64,000 nucleotides of DNA from Actinophytocola oryzae. GTDB taxonomy: Bacteria > Actinomycetota > Actinomycetes > Mycobacteriales > Pseudonocardiaceae. The notes beneath the pieces were generated by a model. It ran no database searches and was not told the DNA's origin. It worked only from the letters and a program-made list of their open reading frames with translations. Made by a program: the position numbers and the translations under genes. Below are positions 8,298 through 17,056 of the stretch, piece after piece. Every line of letters begins with the position of its first letter. The stretch's first letter is position 1. The stretch spans positions 186,001 to 250,000 of the forward strand of contig NZ_SOCP01000001.1 in the NCBI RefSeq assembly GCF_004364325.1. Reading direction: 5' to 3'.

Positions 8298-8786
8298 CTA
8301 GTGGTGTGGCGGAGGCGGGATCGTGGCCAGGTCGGGCGCCGGTGCCGGCCAGACCAGCAGGACCGGGCACGGGGCGTGGTCGACGACGAAGCGGGTCGCG
8401 GGGCCGAGGCTCTTCGGCCCGAGGCGGTCGCGGTCGCCGTCGCGGGCCAGCACCAGCAGGGCGGCGTCCTCCAGCGCCGCCACCACCTCGCGTTCGCGGC
8501 GGCCCGTGCGGGTTTCGCGCCGGCACGGGCGGTCCAGGCGCCCGGCCGCGGCGTCGAGGAGCTCGCCTGCCGAAGCCGCGGCCAGGCCGGCCAGGCGGGT
8601 GCCGGGGTCGCGGTCCGGACGGGCGCGGCCGAGCAGCCCGGCGAACGCCCCGTGGGCGGCACCCGAGACATCGCTGACGTGCAGCAGCACGAACTCCGCG
8701 TCGCTCGGGGCATGCGTGCGGGCAGCGTCCACACAGGACCGCCACGTGCCCTCGACGACCCACACCACCACAGCGGCCATGGTCAT
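8298..8786 (-). CDS. universal stress protein (UspA-like)
   Basis: 162 residues from the ATG at 8786, whose ATGA overlaps the stop of the upstream permease; this coupling decides the start over the internal ATG at 8780. UspA-like alpha/beta fold: beta-1 AAVVVWVVEG, FVLLHVSDVSG, then LLVLARDGD and the C-terminal PATRFVVDHAPCPVLLVW. The nucleotide-binding Gly-rich motif is only partly kept (GPKSLGPATR). Probably a cytoplasmic partner of the permease. Confidence 0.8.
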   Translation of the reverse strand: MTMAAVVVWVVEGTWRSCVDAARTHAPSDAEFVLLHVSDVSGAAHGAFAGLLGRARPDRDPGTRLAGLAAASAGELLDAAAGRLDRPCRRETRTGRREREVVAALEDAALLVLARDGDRDRLGPKSLGPATRFVVDHAPCPVLLVWPAPAPDLATIPPPPHH

Positions 8787-10024
8787 CCTCCGATCACCTG
8801 CAGCGACCCCCACAGTGCCACCACGGCCAGCACGAGCCCAGCGGGCACGGTGAGCAGGCCCAACCTCGTGAACTCACCCAGGTTCACCTCGTGGTCGTGC
8901 GCACGCACGACCCGCCGCCACAGCAACGTCGCCAGCGAGCCCGCGTAGGTGAGGTTGGGTCCGAGGTTCACGCCGAGCAGCACGGCCAGCACCGGCCCCG
9001 GACCCGTGACCAGCGGCAACAGCACCAGCACCGCGGGCAGGTTGTTGATCACGTTCGCCAGCACGGCCGCCACCCCCGCGATCGCCAACAGCGTCGGGAA
9101 CCCCGCCCCGGACGGCACCACGTGGCCCAACGCGCCACCGAGCCCGTTGTCCACGACCGCCCGCACCACGATCCCCAGCGCGAGCACGAACGCCAGGAAC
9201 GGCAACGCCGCCGCCCGCACGATCCCCGTCACCCTGGTGCGCCGCCGGGCCAGCGCGCGGGCGCCGAGCACGAGCGCGCCGCCGAGCGCCGCCCACGCCG
9301 GGTCCAGCCCGACGGCCGCCGCGACCACGAAACCCACGAGTGTCCCCGCGACCGTGACCAGCGCGAACACCGGCACCTCACGGGGTTCCGGCGCACGCTC
9401 CTCGCCGGTGCCGCCGAGGTCGTTGGCGAAGAACCGCCGGAAAACGACGTACTCGACGGCGATGGCCACCAGCCACGGCAGCGCCATCAACGCCGCGAAA
9501 CGCGTGAACCCCAGCCCGCTCGCCGCGAACGCCAGCAGGTTGGTCAGGTTCGACACGGGCAGGAGCAGCGACGCGCTGTTGGACAGGTGGGTGCAGGCGT
9601 AGACGTGCGGCTTCGAGCGCACCCCGACCCGCGTGGCGGTCGCGAACACGACCGGCGTCAGCAGGACGATCGTGGCGTCGAGGCTCAGGACGGCGGTGAC
9701 CAGGGCCGCGGTCACGAACACCCCGCCGAGCAGGCGCTTGGGCCGCCCGCGCGTGGCGCGTGCGAGCCACGCCCCGCAGGCGCGGAACAGCCCCTCGTCG
9801 TCGCAGAGCTGTGCCAGCACGAGGATCGCGGCCAGGAACCCGATCACCGGCGCCAGCCGCCGCACCTCGCCGAGCGCGTCCTCGCCGGAAACGGCTCCGG
9901 TGAGGACCACCAGGACGGCGGCGGGCGCCGCGACCACGACCTCCGGCCATCCCCACGGCCGCACGACCGCACACCCCAGCACCAGCACGAGCAGCGCGGC
10001 GGCCTCGACGAGCGACGCGTTCAG
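8783..10024 (-). CDS. ArsB/NhaD-type ion permease (SLC13-like superfamily)
   Basis: About 413 residues with roughly ten to eleven hydrophobic segments. Conserved ArsB/NhaD features: VIGFLAAILVLAQLCDDEG near the N-terminus, VLSLDATIVLLTPVVFATA, LSNSASLLLPVSNLTNLLAF (re-entrant-loop signature) and ANVINNLPAVLVLLPLV with a second NLTYAGSLATLLW. It exports or exchanges an anion or Na+/arsenite-class substrate. The open frame reaches an ATG at 10132, but that leader is Arg-rich and non-hydrophobic. GGAGGGAG sits 5 nt before a CTG at 10024, so I take that unusual start; an upstream start is not excluded. Confidence 0.85.
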   Translation of the reverse strand: MNASLVEAAALLVLVLGCAVVRPWGWPEVVVAAPAAVLVVLTGAVSGEDALGEVRRLAPVIGFLAAILVLAQLCDDEGLFRACGAWLARATRGRPKRLLGGVFVTAALVTAVLSLDATIVLLTPVVFATATRVGVRSKPHVYACTHLSNSASLLLPVSNLTNLLAFAASGLGFTRFAALMALPWLVAIAVEYVVFRRFFANDLGGTGEERAPEPREVPVFALVTVAGTLVGFVVAAAVGLDPAWAALGGALVLGARALARRRTRVTGIVRAAALPFLAFVLALGIVVRAVVDNGLGGALGHVVPSGAGFPTLLAIAGVAAVLANVINNLPAVLVLLPLVTGPGPVLAVLLGVNLGPNLTYAGSLATLLWRRVVRAHDHEVNLGEFTRLGLLTVPAGLVLAVVALWGSLQVIGG

Positions 10025-10240
10025 GACGGCTCCCTCCGGATCTGAGGCCCTGACGCTACGCCACCCGCATCGGCTCCACAGAGGACTTCCGTGCCCGCCC
10101 CGGGTGGCGCGCCCGGATGCCCGGGGAGGCACACGTTCGGGTCATTCGGGCGGTGTGGGATGGCCGACCGCCGAAACGCTCGGGAAGATCGTTGCGGTGC
10201 GTTCTCGACGCAACCACGGAGGAACCATCGGGGAGTGGAC

Positions 10241-11317
10241 ATGACCGCGGTCGCCGGGCAGGGCAACAGGACTGTCACCGAGTTGTTGTCGGTGTCCGAC
10301 GAGGACACCGACGTCAGGTGGCTCCGGTCCGCGCTGCAGACCGCGATGGTCATGGAGCTGGCGACGATACCGCCGTACTCGTGCGGACTGTGGTCGATCG
10401 TCGTGCCACCGCAGGCACGGGAGTTCCACCGGACGATCCGGGAGATCATCTTCGACGAGATGGCCCACTTCGGCCTCGTCGGCAACATGCTCTCGGCCAT
10501 CGGCGGCGTCCCCGACCTCTCCCACCCGCCCACCTATCCGGGACAACTGCCGGGTGGCGTGCGACCGGAGCTGACCGTGTCCCTGTCCGGGCTGACCACC
10601 AAGAGCCTCGGCATGTACGCCCACATCGAGGCCCCGGAGGACCAGCACTTCCCCGAGTCCGCCGCGCAGGAGACCTACCCCTCGATCGGCGCGTTCTACC
10701 AGAAGATCAGCAGGACGTTCGAGAGGTGCCGGCCGGAGCTGAACAAGGGACCGCAGCTGGAGTTCCCGCTGTCGGGAAGGCACGGCACGGGCAACGACAT
10801 CGTCGTCATGAAGGACCTCGACACCGTGCTCGACAGTCTGGACATCGTGATGGAGCAGGGCGAGGGGACCTCGGCGACACCGGGCAACCCGTACCCCGGC
10901 TACGAGGACGAGCTTGCCCACTACTACTCGTTCCGGCAGCTCGAGCTGGGGCGCAAGCTCGTTCGCAAGGACGGCGAGTGGGTGTTCGAAGGGGACAGGA
11001 TCACCCGGCCGAAGGCCTATCCCGCCGCCGAGGTCCCCGCGGGTGGGTGGGCGAAGGATCCCCGGAACAAACCGGAAGCGGGCAGTGAGGCACGTCAGTA
11101 CCTCGACTGGTTCAACGCCGCCTACAGCTCCTTGCTGAACAGTTTCCAGAAGGCGTGGGGCACAACGGACAAGGCGACGCGGGACAGGTTGGTCGGCGAC
11201 GCGATCCAGGCCATGGCGGACATGCGGGAGTACGCCCGTCTCATCATGGCCATCCCGCTGAAGGCCGGGCCGGGGAACTACTGCCCCGAGTTCCTGTACG
11301 TCCCGGCGGGCCACTGA
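10241..11317 (+). CDS. ferritin-like domain protein related to VioB/RebD-type iminophenylpyruvate dimer synthases
   Basis: 358 residues. The N-terminal ferritin-like four-helix region has the metal-ligand pattern VMELATIPPYSCGLWS (Glu), then REIIFDEMAHFGLVGNMLSA (Glu, His) and YEDELAHYYSFRQLELG further on. The family includes stand-alone ferritin-like proteins homologous to part of violacein VioB and staurosporine StaD/RebD, which couple indole-3-pyruvate imine. No other bisindole genes are in the window, so the substrate is unknown. ATG at 10241 is preceded by GGGGAG. A hairpin follows at 11319-11342. Confidence 0.8.
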   Translation: MTAVAGQGNRTVTELLSVSDEDTDVRWLRSALQTAMVMELATIPPYSCGLWSIVVPPQAREFHRTIREIIFDEMAHFGLVGNMLSAIGGVPDLSHPPTYPGQLPGGVRPELTVSLSGLTTKSLGMYAHIEAPEDQHFPESAAQETYPSIGAFYQKISRTFERCRPELNKGPQLEFPLSGRHGTGNDIVVMKDLDTVLDSLDIVMEQGEGTSATPGNPYPGYEDELAHYYSFRQLELGRKLVRKDGEWVFEGDRITRPKAYPAAEVPAGGWAKDPRNKPEAGSEARQYLDWFNAAYSSLLNSFQKAWGTTDKATRDRLVGDAIQAMADMREYARLIMAIPLKAGPGNYCPEFLYVPAGH

Positions 11318-11318
11318 C

Positions 11319-11342
11319 CCGACCGCGGTGCTTCACGGTCGG
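11319..11342 (+). terminator. stem-loop after the ferritin-like gene
   Basis: CCGACCG and CGGTCGG, 7-bp arms around a 10-nt loop, beginning 2 nt after the stop at 11317. A purine-rich stretch follows that also serves as the next gene's ribosome-binding region. Confidence 0.5.
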
Positions 11343-11357
11343 AAAGAAAGACAACGG

Positions 11358-11906
11358 ATGACAGCGATTCGTGCCATCGCCCGCTTCGTCACGGCCGCCG
11401 CCGTCGGCGCCACACTGGCCACCGCCGCCCCGGCACAGGCGCAACCACCCGTCGGCGTGCGGGACTACGTGGTTCCCGACGGGGCGTACCGGATCAAGGA
11501 CCCGGCCACGACCCTGCTGCTCACCGCGCAGGACGAGGAACCGCGTCAGCGGGTCACGATGTCCGAGCCGTCCGACGGAGAGGCGGGGACCTACCAGGTG
11601 TGGGACCTCACCTGCAGGGAAGCCCTCGGTTGCGCGCTGCGTAACAGGAAGACCACGACCTACCTCGCCCTCACGGGCCTCCCGAGCGTCGGCAAACACG
11701 TGATCACCAAGCCCACTCCCTACCAGTGGCTGATCACCGGGAGCGTCGGGCAGGGCGGCTGTGTGATCTCCCGCGCGGTCGCACCCTCGGGGCACCTGAA
11801 CGTCTCCCGGTCCGACGCCCTGGTACGACCACCGCTGGTCGACCTCCAGGAGCCGAACCCGTCCGACGCCCGGCAACAGTGGGAGGTCGTCCCTCTCACC
11901 GAGTGA
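11358..11906 (+). CDS. small secreted protein, possibly beta-trefoil
   Basis: 182 residues. Signal peptide MTAIRAIARFVTAAAVGATL ending at about PAQAQ. The mature part starts VPDGAYRIKDPATTLLLTAQ and alternates beta-rich segments (YQVWDLTCREALGCALRN, YQWLITGSV, QQWEVVPLTE) in a way reminiscent of beta-trefoil lectins or I66-type protease inhibitors. Three cysteines. The fold assignment is tentative, function unknown. Confidence 0.65.
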   Translation: MTAIRAIARFVTAAAVGATLATAAPAQAQPPVGVRDYVVPDGAYRIKDPATTLLLTAQDEEPRQRVTMSEPSDGEAGTYQVWDLTCREALGCALRNRKTTTYLALTGLPSVGKHVITKPTPYQWLITGSVGQGGCVISRAVAPSGHLNVSRSDALVRPPLVDLQEPNPSDARQQWEVVPLTE

Positions 11907-11921
11907 GCCGCGGCGGCGGCC

Positions 11922-13529
11922 TCACGAGGGCGGCGTCACCTGCCGGAGGCCCTGAGCGGTCGTCGCCAGTACGCCGGTGTCGGGGTGCGACGCCAGCGCG
12001 TTCACCCGGCCGGGAGACGGGTCGTGCGCGGCGGGGGTGCCGGTTTCCGCGTCCAGCCACAGGACTCCCGTGTCCAGGCCCACCGCCAGCCAGGCGCCGT
12101 CCGCCGTGAAGGACAGCCGGGCCGACGTCACCTCTCCCGGGACGCCGACGGTGTCGTCGTCCACCCGGCGGTGCCACACGGTCGCGCCGGTGTCGGTGCG
12201 GGTGGCGACCGCCATGCCCCGGTAGCCGGACTCGCCCGCGCCGTGGTGGTCGGGGCGCACCCACGTCGCGAACCGGAGGCCGTTCGGGGTGAACGCCACG
12301 TCGGAGACGATCTCCGGGACACTCGCGTTCGGGAGGTCGGCCGTGTGTTCGTAGCGGAGACTCAGCGTGCCGTCGGCCACGTCGAGCACGGTCAGCCACC
12401 ACGTGCCCTGCATCGAGTTGGCCACCGCGACCGTCGCGCCGTCCGGGGAGAACCGCGGTAGCACGCTCCAGTCGCCGAAACCCGTGAGCCGCGTCGTGAC
12501 CACGTCCTTGACCAGGTCGAACACGTGCAGCTCCTCGCTGGAGGGCAGCAACGTGAGGTGGCCGTCGGGGGAGACGACCGGGTGGGGGTGCAGGTCCTCG
12601 GGAAGGGCGTCGGCCGGCAGGGTGCGCACGCTGTCGAGGTCCACCCAGTCCCGCAGCCACACCGACTCGCGGTCGGAGAACGCGAGACCCGCGTCCGCCG
12701 GGCCCCACACCCGCCTGCGGTCCCCTGACCGGAGCACCTCGACCGGGGTGGTCGACGGCGACAGCGTCCAGCGCACGAGGACGGCGCCCGAGTACATCGT
12801 GGTCACGGCCTCCGTCCCGTCCGGGCGGATGGCCAGCTGTCCGTGTGCGCCCTCGGCGGTCAGCTCCGCCGACACCAGACCGTCTCGCAGCGGGTGGTCG
12901 CCAAGCAGGTCTCCCGGCAGCGCGCCGAACTCGTCACGCAGGGCGGAGTCGGCGCCGCGCTCCAGCAGCAGCGAGACCACCGGGGACCACGACGGGTCGC
13001 CCGCGGCCCGGCGGCACGCGTCGTGCAGCGGGGTGCTCGGGCGGGCCGTCCGCAGCGGGGCACCGGACTCCACCAGGAGGAGCGCCACAGCCGGGTTGTC
13101 CGCGAGGTCCAGTGGGGTGTTGCCGTAGCGGTCGAGCGCCGCGGGGTCCGCGCCCTCGGCCAGGAACGCGGCCACCACGTCCGCCCGGCCCTTGTCCGCG
13201 GCGACGTGCAGTGGCGTGTGGTCGAACAGGTACCGCGCCGCCAGGCCGGGCTTGCCCGCCGCGGTCGCGAGCAGCGTGGCCACCTCGCCGCTCGCCGCCC
13301 AGTGCAGTGCGCCGTCCCCGTTCGTCCGCACGGCGAGGGGGTCCGCGCCCGCGTCGAGCAGCAGCCGGACGACGTCGGGCGAGTCGCCCTCCCACGTCGC
13401 CGCGATCAGCGGGGTGATGTCCATCCAGCCGCGGACGTCCACCGCGTCGGGCTCCTCGGTGAGAAGGGACGTCACCTCGGAGACGTCCCCGGCCTTCGAC
13501 GCGATGATCAGGGGGTGGTCGTTCTGCAC
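11922..13529 (-). CDS. ankyrin-repeat and beta-propeller-like protein
   Basis: 535 residues. Ankyrin repeats fill about residues 1-215: HPLIIASKAGDVSEVTSLL, TPLIAATWEGDSPDVVRLLL, HTPLHVAADKGRADVVAAFL, GNTPLDLADNPAVALLL and STPLHDACRRAAG. From about 225 on, WD40-like blades alternate (AIRPDGTEAVTTMYSGAVLV, VVSPDGHLTLLPSSEELHVF, FSPDGATVAVANSMQGTWWL, SFTADGAWLAVGLDTGVLWL). No signal peptide, so cytoplasmic, most likely a scaffold. Divergent from the LuxR regulator with 57 bp between starts. Confidence 0.88.
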   Translation of the reverse strand: MQNDHPLIIASKAGDVSEVTSLLTEEPDAVDVRGWMDITPLIAATWEGDSPDVVRLLLDAGADPLAVRTNGDGALHWAASGEVATLLATAAGKPGLAARYLFDHTPLHVAADKGRADVVAAFLAEGADPAALDRYGNTPLDLADNPAVALLLVESGAPLRTARPSTPLHDACRRAAGDPSWSPVVSLLLERGADSALRDEFGALPGDLLGDHPLRDGLVSAELTAEGAHGQLAIRPDGTEAVTTMYSGAVLVRWTLSPSTTPVEVLRSGDRRRVWGPADAGLAFSDRESVWLRDWVDLDSVRTLPADALPEDLHPHPVVSPDGHLTLLPSSEELHVFDLVKDVVTTRLTGFGDWSVLPRFSPDGATVAVANSMQGTWWLTVLDVADGTLSLRYEHTADLPNASVPEIVSDVAFTPNGLRFATWVRPDHHGAGESGYRGMAVATRTDTGATVWHRRVDDDTVGVPGEVTSARLSFTADGAWLAVGLDTGVLWLDAETGTPAAHDPSPGRVNALASHPDTGVLATTAQGLRQVTPPS

Positions 13530-13586
13530 GCCGGGAACCTATCGAGAGGTTAGGATCCCCGAACCCGGCCCCCGAGGAGATGTGTC

Positions 13587-15833
13587 GTGACCGTGGTGGT
13601 CGGAGTCGACGGCGCTGGGCGGACCCACCGCCTCCGCCGCATCGCCGACACTGCCGGCACGCCCGCGTTGTGGCTCGGTACCGACACCACAGGGCTGTCC
13701 GGTGCCGCACTCGTCATCGCCGACGACGTGCACCGGCTGGGCGCGGAGGTCCTGCGTGCCCTCACCGCGGCGGCGCGGTCCGGTGTCCGGGTGGTCGTCG
13801 CGAGGCGGCCGACCATCGGCGGCCCGGAACTGGCGGAGCTCGACGAGGCCGCCGCGGTCGACGGCGTGGAGGTGCTCGCCCCGCTCACGCGTGACGAGAT
13901 CGGCACGCTGGTCGCGACCGTCACCGGGCGGCCCGTGTCCCCGGACGTCGCGGCGGCCGTGCACGAGCGGTCGGCTGGACTGCCTGGCGTCGCGGTCGCC
14001 GTCGCGTTGGGCGGCAACGACTCCCCGGCCCTGCTGGCCAGGGTGCAACGCCGGTTCGCCGTCCTCCCGCGGCAGGCCGGTGCCGTGGCACGTGTGCTGG
14101 CACTGCACCTCGACCCGTCCGACGACGCGCTGGCCGCCGCCGCCGAGGTGCCGCACGCCGAGCTGCCCGGCGTCCTCCGCACGCTGCGGGACGAGGGCAT
14201 GCTCGTCCCCGGTGGCGAACGGATGGTCCCGGCGGTCGCCGACGCCGTGCTCGCGGACCTGTCCGGCGCGGAACGCAGGCGCCTGCACGACATCACGGCC
14301 CGCGCGCTCATGGCCACCGGGGCGGACCCGCTGGTCGTCGCGGGCCAGCTGCGGGCAGGCCGGGTCCGCACACCGGCCGCCGCCGACGTGTACCGGCAGG
14401 CAGGCGAGCTGACCCGCTTCACCGACCCGGCCGCGGCCCTGGCCTGGTTCGACGACGCGACCGAGGCGGGCGCCGAGTCCGCCGACGTCGTCGCCGGTCG
14501 TGCCGAGGCGAACGCCCTGCTCGGCCTGCCGCCCGACACCGACCTCCCGCACGACACCCCGAGACTGGCTCTCCTCGCGGGTGCCGCCGCGGCCCACGAC
14601 GGCCGCGCCGACCGTGCCGCCGACCTGTTGGCGGCGGCGTCGCCGGCCATGGCGGTCCCGGTCCTCGTGGCGACGGGCCGACTCGTCGGGACACCCCAGG
14701 GCCCGGCGCCCGCGGTCCGGCTGGCGGAGGCGGTCCTGACCGCGGTCCGCGACCCGGACGCGGCCGTACCGCTACTGATCGAGGCCGCGGAACTTGCCGA
14801 ACGCACCACGCCGACAGCGGTTCTCCCCGACACGCCCCACGCCGTCGGCGCGGTCGTGGCCGTGCTGGCAGGCGACGTGGCGGCGGCCGAGTACCTCCTG
14901 GACCGCCCCGCGCAGAACCCGGCCGCGGCCGAACGCCACCGGCTCCTGCTCGCCTGGGCGCGGATGCGTGCGGGTCAGTACGACACAGCACTGCGGGAAC
15001 TGGCCAGACAACCAGGAGAGCTGCCGGCGAGGGAACGTCTGCTCCGCGCAGCGGTCGCGGCGGGCATGGCCAGACGACGCGGCGACATCGCGGGACTGCG
15101 TGCGGTGTGGAGCAGTGTCGAGCCGGTTCTGGCCCGGCGCGCGGTGGACCTGTGGCAGCTGGAGGCGGTGGAAGAGCTGCTGGTCGCGGCGGCCCGCCTG
15201 CGTCAGACCCGCCGCATCGCCCCGATCCTCGACGTGCTGGACGGCATCGTCGCCCAGCTGGGCCACCCGCCCACGTGGACGGCCGCTCTCTGTTGGCTCC
15301 ACACGCAGGTGGCGGTCGCCGCCGACGATCCGGCGGCCGCGGCCACCGCGGCCAGGCGAGCGCGGGACGCGGGCCGGGGTGGACACCGGGCCGCCGCCCA
15401 GGTCGCCGCGGCCGAGGTCTGGGCGCGGCTCCTCGCGGGCGACCCCGTGGCACCCGACCACGTTCTGGCCGTCACCGAACAACTGGTGACCGCGCAGCTC
15501 CCCTGGGAAGCCGGCAGGCTCGCCGGACAGGCCGCCATCCACGCCACCGACCCCGTGACCGTCCGGCGGCTGCTCGAAAGGGCACGCGAACTGTCCGAAC
15601 CGGACTCCCCGGAGGGCAGCCAGACGGCACAGACGGGCGGCCTCTCCGAGCGGGAGCTGGCGGTCGCGAAGCTCGTCCTCGCGGGCAGCACGCACCGCGA
15701 GATCGGCGCCCAGCTCTACATCTCACCCAAGACGGTCGAGCACCACGTGGCCAGGATCAGGGCAAAGCTCGGCGCGGGCTCGCGGGCGGAGCTGCTCGCC
15801 ACGCTCCGCGAGATCCTCGTCGACCAAAAGTGA
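13587..15833 (+). CDS. large LuxR-family regulator with degenerate P-loop; candidate IniR-like regulator
   Basis: 748 residues from GTG 13587 (GAGGAGAT upstream). The N-terminal ATPase-like region has GVDGAGRTHRLRRI where a Walker A lysine is expected, so the P-loop lysine is arginine. A Walker-B-like ALVIADDVH follows. A long helical TPR-like middle (about 250-660) leads to a C-terminal LuxR helix-turn-helix (LSERELAVAKLVLAGSTHRE, then QLYISPKTVEHHVARIRAKL, about 680-735). It stands directly upstream of iniB-, dynamin- and Hsp70-like genes; in Mycobacterium tuberculosis a comparable large LuxR protein, IniR, sits next to iniBAC. Control of the island is inferred from this. Confidence 0.85.
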   Translation: MTVVVGVDGAGRTHRLRRIADTAGTPALWLGTDTTGLSGAALVIADDVHRLGAEVLRALTAAARSGVRVVVARRPTIGGPELAELDEAAAVDGVEVLAPLTRDEIGTLVATVTGRPVSPDVAAAVHERSAGLPGVAVAVALGGNDSPALLARVQRRFAVLPRQAGAVARVLALHLDPSDDALAAAAEVPHAELPGVLRTLRDEGMLVPGGERMVPAVADAVLADLSGAERRRLHDITARALMATGADPLVVAGQLRAGRVRTPAAADVYRQAGELTRFTDPAAALAWFDDATEAGAESADVVAGRAEANALLGLPPDTDLPHDTPRLALLAGAAAAHDGRADRAADLLAAASPAMAVPVLVATGRLVGTPQGPAPAVRLAEAVLTAVRDPDAAVPLLIEAAELAERTTPTAVLPDTPHAVGAVVAVLAGDVAAAEYLLDRPAQNPAAAERHRLLLAWARMRAGQYDTALRELARQPGELPARERLLRAAVAAGMARRRGDIAGLRAVWSSVEPVLARRAVDLWQLEAVEELLVAAARLRQTRRIAPILDVLDGIVAQLGHPPTWTAALCWLHTQVAVAADDPAAAATAARRARDAGRGGHRAAAQVAAAEVWARLLAGDPVAPDHVLAVTEQLVTAQLPWEAGRLAGQAAIHATDPVTVRRLLERARELSEPDSPEGSQTAQTGGLSERELAVAKLVLAGSTHREIGAQLYISPKTVEHHVARIRAKLGAGSRAELLATLREILVDQK

Positions 15834-15898
15834 TCTTTCGGTTTTCCCGCGCCACACCGACACACAGTGCCCCCTCCTGCCGATTACCCCCTAGCGGC

Positions 15899-15916
15899 CC
15901 CCCATCGTCATGGGGG
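15899..15916. promoter_or_regulatory. inverted repeat upstream of the IniB-like gene
   Basis: CCCCCAT-CGTC-ATGGGGG, perfect 7-bp arms, preceded by ACCCCCTAG at about 15887. It lies 92-109 bp upstream of the IniB-like start and 66 bp after the LuxR gene. Could be the operator of the LuxR regulator or a terminator of its gene. Confidence 0.5.
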
Positions 15917-16007
15917 TCTCCCCGATGCCCGGAGCCGGTTGCCGACCGCATTCTTGGTCTCGAGCCCGACGAAGTGACGGGCCGCACCGATCGAGGAGGA
16001 ACCCGAA

Positions 16008-16964
16008 ATGCCCATCAACGTCGGCGAAGAGATCCAGAACTTCATCCGCAGCCTGCTCACCGACCGCGGCTTCGCCGCCCAGTACGCGGAGGACCCGCGC
16101 GGCATGCTCGCCGCGCAGGGTGTCACCGACCACGACCTGTCCGGTGTGGACATGCCGGGTGCGGTCGGCGCCGTCTGCGGCGACCCGTCGGTGGCGCCGG
16201 AGACCCGCTCCGCGCTCCAGAGCTACACCGGCGGCGGCGCGGGCCCCGCCCACTCCGCCGCGAACCACAGCGTCGAGCAGGTCGTCCAGCACCTCAACTA
16301 CGTCACCTACCAGACCTACGAAGGTGACGACTACATCACGAACATGATCGACCAGAGTGTCGACAACAGCGTGGACGTCGACGTGGACGGCAACGTCTTC
16401 GGCGACGTGGACGTCGACGCGGTCACCGGCGAGCAGGGCCAGATCATCGACGGCGACAACTTCGGCCAGGCCAACACCGGCGACGGCGCGGTCCAGGCGG
16501 GCGACGACGCGAGTGGCGTCAACACCGGCGTGAACACCGGCATCAACGCCGGTGACGACGTCGAGAACGCGGTGGTCGGAGACGGCAACGAGACGGCGCA
16601 GGTCTCCGGCAGCGCCGACGGGTCGGCCTTCGGGTTCGGCGACGGCGACGTCAACAACCTGCCCAACGCCGACATCGACGACAGCTCGGTCAGCTTCGGC
16701 GGCGGCGACGCCACGAACGTCTCCGGCAACACCGTCGACGACGGCTCGGCCATCGCGGTCGGCGGCGACGCGAGCGGCTCCAACGTCGAGGACAACGACA
16801 CCTTCGAGGACAACGACACCACGGTCACGACCTCGTTCGAGGACAACGACACGACGGTCAACGACAACGACACGCACGTCGAGGACAACGACACCACCGT
16901 CGTCGCCGTGCAGGACAACGACACGATCGAGAGCGGCGACGACACCGAGTTCGCCAACCAGTAA
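16008..16964 (+). CDS. IniB-like acidic protein
   Basis: 318 residues, start preceded by CGAGGAGGAA. The N-terminal domain (about 1-75) reads MPINVGEEIQNFIRSLLTDR, then DPRGMLAAQGV and MPGAVGAVC, the pattern of IniB N-terminal domains. The rest is low-complexity Asp/Asn/Gly/Val-rich (VDNSVDVDVDGNVFGDVDVD, then GVNTGVNTGINAG), and the last 60 residues are repeats of EDNDT. Extremely acidic, no TM segment or signal peptide. Mycobacterial IniB is a Gly/Ala-rich protein of the isoniazid-inducible operon; here the repeat region is acidic instead. A 10-bp stem-loop separates it from the dynamin genes, which suggests it is made in excess. Confidence 0.85.
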   Translation: MPINVGEEIQNFIRSLLTDRGFAAQYAEDPRGMLAAQGVTDHDLSGVDMPGAVGAVCGDPSVAPETRSALQSYTGGGAGPAHSAANHSVEQVVQHLNYVTYQTYEGDDYITNMIDQSVDNSVDVDVDGNVFGDVDVDAVTGEQGQIIDGDNFGQANTGDGAVQAGDDASGVNTGVNTGINAGDDVENAVVGDGNETAQVSGSADGSAFGFGDGDVNNLPNADIDDSSVSFGGGDATNVSGNTVDDGSAIAVGGDASGSNVEDNDTFEDNDTTVTTSFEDNDTTVNDNDTHVEDNDTTVVAVQDNDTIESGDDTEFANQ

Positions 16965-16984
16965 CCACGATGTCCGAGAAGCGA

Positions 16985-17017
16985 AGCGGGCCGGTGTGAT
17001 CGGGAACCCGGCCCGCT
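16985..17017 (+). terminator. intercistronic stem-loop between IniB-like and dynamin genes
   Basis: Perfect 10-bp arms AGCGGGCCGG and CCGGCCCGCT with a 13-nt loop, 20 nt after the IniB-like stop and 39 nt before the dynamin ATG. Likely a partial terminator or 3'-end stabiliser. Confidence 0.65.
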
Positions 17018-17056
17018 GTCGCGCGTCCAAACCGCACCGTCCATCCGGGAGATCTC

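Noticed and set aside
10024..10132. Upstream ATG start at 10132 for the ArsB/NhaD permease
   Set aside because: It would add about 36 Arg/Gly-rich residues before the first helix and lacks a ribosome-binding site; kept only as an alternative.
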